Of a DNA stretch of 64,000 bases, positions 61,634-64,000 are shown in pieces. The notes under the pieces are model-generated. The model was not told the origin of the DNA. It saw only the letters and a list, made by a program, of their open reading frames with translations, and did not search any database. The DNA comes from a bacterium (GTDB lineage Bacteria > Vulcanimicrobiota > Vulcanimicrobiia > Vulcanimicrobiales > Vulcanimicrobiaceae). The stretch is taken from NCBI GenBank assembly GCA_021778415.1, contig JAJYCL010000008.1, positions 1-64,000 on the forward strand. The letters run 5' to 3'. How positions within the stretch are numbered: the stretch's first letter is position 1; each line of letters begins with the position of its first letter. Both the position numbers and the translations under genes were made by a program.

Positions 61634-62169
61634 TAGAAAAAGACGCGCTGAAGAATAATTCCGAGCGATCGCCGGTCTTTCATATTTTTAGGATCTATCG
61701 CGAACGGCGTAAACGCCGGCTCTGTTTGCAGCCGAAACCGAAAAATTCCCGATTTTGCTCTGACCAAGGGCGGAAGCGACATTCTCACGCTTCTCATTCC
61801 ACTAGAGAAGCAGCAGAATTTCTGCGCTGGTTGGTTTAGAGGTGTGACAATCAGAGAAATAGGATGTCTTGCAAACCAATTTACAACAGAGTCGTCGCCT
61901 CCAGGCACATAGAAAACCAGCACGAAATTCTTGTCTCCGGCTCGATGATACGTGGAAATATCCACCTGCGGCTTTGTTAGGCAGCACACCAGATCTGTGG
62001 AGCGCGCAACATACAAGCCCCGGTATTCGGTACCGCCCTTGACCTCATTTGGAACGATGACTCCGCCTGGGACGACTCGGGTCGGCCCAGGCTTTGCCCC
62101 GGAACTGCAGGCCCCAAGCAGTATGATCAACGCACTTATCAACGTGCAACGGAGAAGGCGATAATCCAC
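61630..62169 (-). CDS. Lipoprotein with a twin Cys-Cys domain
   Basis: The 179-residue product, from GTG 62169, has a lipoprotein signal with lipobox LGAC and a single domain (about 40-179) with two CC pairs (DLVCC and FCCF), an LVFYVP strand and a C-terminal segment rich in basic and hydrophobic residues. The same pattern occurs in the N-terminal domain of the Wzy-like protein at 43116-44954. Function is unknown; the context suggests glycan assembly at the cell surface. The 3' end overlaps the convergent gene by four bases. Confidence 0.75.
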   Translation of the reverse strand: MDYRLLRCTLISALIILLGACSSGAKPGPTRVVPGGVIVPNEVKGGTEYRGLYVARSTDLVCCLTKPQVDISTYHRAGDKNFVLVFYVPGGDDSVVNWFARHPISLIVTPLNQPAQKFCCFSSGMRSVRMSLPPLVRAKSGIFRFRLQTEPAFTPFAIDPKNMKDRRSLGIILQRVFFY

Positions 62170-62258
62170 GCTTCACTCTTTACCGACCGCCGCATTCACT
62201 CCCGCAGATTCTTGCCTTTTGGCGGGCGACTTCAGCTTATAGCAAGAATACCAATCGA

Positions 62259-62651
62259 ATGCCTCAGACACGCGTAGAGGATTATGAACCCAGATTTTTT
62301 GGGCGCTATCTCCTCGGACATATGCCGAGCGAACGCGCCGTAAATATGTATCTTCGAGCCTCACGTTCGTTCGACACTCTCGACGATGCTTCTCGGCGAC
62401 TGATGAGCTTGGCATATCGCTATCCATGGTTGCTTGGAGCGATTGACAACGGGCTTGCTCTAAAAGGCAAGTCATCATCATTACGATTTCGCATTTGGGC
62501 TATGTCCGCAATTCTGGAGACGTGCCCAGAATATTTTTCCTATTTTTCACCAGTTACAGGAATACGAGCCGCTCTTAAACTTATTTTTGCAATCCTACGA
62601 GCACCATTTCGAGCGCTTATCGGGATTATCGTCGTGTCAGTTAACGAATGA
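62259..62651 (+). CDS. Protein of unknown function coupled to the GMC oxidoreductase
   Basis: The 130-residue protein has basic and aromatic helices and a C-terminal hydrophobic stretch (about 103-128) that may be a membrane anchor. Its stop overlaps the ATG of the GMC gene by four bases, which indicates coupling. Some GMC-type dehydrogenases have a small partner subunit, but no signature of such a subunit was found here. Family unknown. Confidence 0.6.
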   Translation: MPQTRVEDYEPRFFGRYLLGHMPSERAVNMYLRASRSFDTLDDASRRLMSLAYRYPWLLGAIDNGLALKGKSSSLRFRIWAMSAILETCPEYFSYFSPVTGIRAALKLIFAILRAPFRALIGIIVVSVNE

Positions 62652-64000
62652 AACGATTCGACTGCATTGTCGTAGGATCAGGTGCTACGGGCTCGATTGC
62701 CGCTCAGGCGCTGCTCGCTCAAGGGTTCAGCGTTCTTATGCTCGACGCCGGTCAACGTGATCTTGACTTTCAATCCTTAATACCTGAACGTTCGTTCATG
62801 GATTTGCGCCAAAGTGATCCTGAACAGTACAAGTACTTTCTCGGCCCGAATCTCGAAACTCTCGGGCCTCAGCCCGGCGAAGGTTACGCACACCTTACAC
62901 CTCCGAGGCGTGCACTGTTTAAAGAGGTCCAGCGTTTTCTCCGGAATCGTTCTGAAACGTTTTCGGCAGTTGAGAGTCTCGCATTTGGAGGTCTCGGAAG
63001 TGGTTGGGGTCTCGGATGCAACGTGTTCTCCGATTCGGAGCTGCAGCAAGCATCGCTTCCCATTTCGGAAATGCGAGATGCCTATCAAGCTATCGCTGAT
63101 CTTATCGGAATTTCGGGCAGTGCGGACGATGCATCGGCATATACCCATGGCGGCCTGTCAGGGGTTCAACCGTCCGTTCCGCTCAATCCAACGGCAGCCG
63201 CAATTCTTCAAAGCTATAAACGCCAACGTTCGCGATTTCAAAAGCAAGGGTTCCAGCTAGGGCGACCGGCTCTCGCTCTTCTTACCGAAGCGAAGGATGG
63301 CCGTTCGCCGACGACACTGCGGGACATGGATTTCTACTCGGATGCCGAGCGGGCTGCTTGGCGCCCATGGATTCTTGTCGATCAGTTGAAGCGATCTCCA
63401 GGATTTTCCTACATAGGAAATTCACTTGTCACCCGGTTCACCGAGCGAGACGGAGTGATCCAAGTACATGCTCTGAATATGCAGACTCTTGAGAATGACT
63501 CGTATACTTGCGCCAGGCTCATTCTGGCGGTTGGCGCCATAGGATCGGCAAGAATTGTACTTCGATCGCAAGATGATCTAACGACGCAATTACCCCTTCT
63601 TTGCAATCCGTACACCTATATGCCGTGTATCGTACCCGCTCGAATCGGGAAGCCCGTGCCAGATCGCGATATGGGACTTGCCCAGCTCGTCCTTTTTCAT
63701 GATCGTGATAACAGCCACACCGATATCGCCCAGGCATCGCTCTATACCTATCGATCACTGCTACTCTTTCGCCTCATGAGCGAAATGCCACTCGGCATAC
63801 GAGATGCACGCATCATACTTCAGGCCCTCACACCTGCGCTTGTCATCGCGGGAATCCACCATCCCCAACAACAGTCGACCCTGACGTACCTTGTTCGAGA
63901 GCTCGACGCCACAGCGCCTACAGGCGACAGAATTGCAATTTCATCAGCGGAGTCAGAGAAAGACTACAATAATCGAGAGCACCGAGAACGTTGTTTTATA
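62648..64000 (+). CDS. GMC-family oxidoreductase, N-terminal part, cut by the window edge
   Basis: The frame is open for 451 codons from ATG 62648 to the right edge without a stop. Near the N-terminus, VVGSGATGSIAAQ is the FAD-binding GxGxxG site, followed by LMLDAG. A GGLGSGWG segment around residue 117 and LAVGAIGSARIVL around 300 match glucose-methanol-choline oxidoreductases. It probably oxidises a sugar or alcohol group. The C-terminal catalytic His region lies outside the window. It is the last gene of the visible glycan locus. Confidence 0.85.
   Translation, partial: MKRFDCIVVGSGATGSIAAQALLAQGFSVLMLDAGQRDLDFQSLIPERSFMDLRQSDPEQYKYFLGPNLETLGPQPGEGYAHLTPPRRALFKEVQRFLRNRSETFSAVESLAFGGLGSGWGLGCNVFSDSELQQASLPISEMRDAYQAIADLIGISGSADDASAYTHGGLSGVQPSVPLNPTAAAILQSYKRQRSRFQKQGFQLGRPALALLTEAKDGRSPTTLRDMDFYSDAERAAWRPWILVDQLKRSPGFSYIGNSLVTRFTERDGVIQVHALNMQTLENDSYTCARLILAVGAIGSARIVLRSQDDLTTQLPLLCNPYTYMPCIVPARIGKPVPDRDMGLAQLVLFHDRDNSHTDIAQASLYTYRSLLLFRLMSEMPLGIRDARIILQALTPALVIAGIHHPQQQSTLTYLVRELDATAPTGDRIAISSAESEKDYNNREHRERCFI

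Overview
The window reads as chromosome of an aerobic, probably two-membraned bacterium. It has a caa3-type haem-copper oxidase with haem A synthesis genes, many lipoproteins, an ABC-type polysaccharide exporter and surface-glycan genes. Starts are a mix of ATG, GTG, TTG and one apparent CTG. Gene style and the dispersed palindromic repeats resemble uncultured soil lineages such as Candidatus Eremiobacterota (WPS-2), but that placement is an impression, not a result. No rRNA, tRNA, CRISPR array, transposase, integrase or phage gene was recognised.

Layout. 1-1396: the N-terminal part of a secreted S53-type (kumamolisin-like) protease lipoprotein leaves the left edge through a Pro/Thr repeat linker. 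1576-2245: an array of about twelve palindromic repeats. 2266-13657: mostly housekeeping and secreted genes (SDR, ROK sugar kinase, YkgJ-type protein, large Asp-box propeller protein, AhpD-like protein, threonine dehydratase-like enzyme, RF3, GH130). 13756-19965: haem A synthesis (ctaA, ctaB), an MFS exporter and an AidB-like acyl-CoA dehydrogenase. 19966-20390: a second repeat array. 20396-24237: cytochrome oxidase genes ctaC, ctaD, ctaE and two tiny membrane proteins.

24310-37140: an amino-sugar and peptide salvage region in two minus-strand operons. The upstream operon runs GH20 hexosaminidase, permease-PDZ fusion, M20 peptidase, HyuA/oxoprolinase. The downstream one runs FAD oxidoreductase, mini zinc peptidase, BadF-type kinase, NanE. 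A DUF4870-like protein and an amino-acid permease lie between them on the plus strand. Nearly every junction within the operons is a 4-base ATGA or GTGA overlap. A plausible flow is: release GlcNAc outside the cytoplasm, import, phosphorylate, epimerise, and process attached peptides.

37233-42253: signalling genes: a FecR-domain protein with a GGDEF-EAL protein, and a GAF protein with a nucleotidyl-cyclase homologue that has lost catalytic residues.

42259-64000: a large surface-glycan locus with many alternating strands. It holds an O-antigen ligase/polymerase-type protein, Wzm/Wzt export, several glycosyltransferases including two GT2+GT4-type fusions, two methyltransferases, and an unusual acyl module: AMP ligase, acyl carrier protein and two WcbI-like proteins in one overlapping operon. 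A GMC oxidoreductase leaves the right edge. The strongest candidates for undescribed biology are this ACP-dependent glycan-decoration module, a twin-Cys-Cys domain shared by the Wzy-like protein and a lipoprotein, the permease-PDZ fusion, and the degenerate cyclase.
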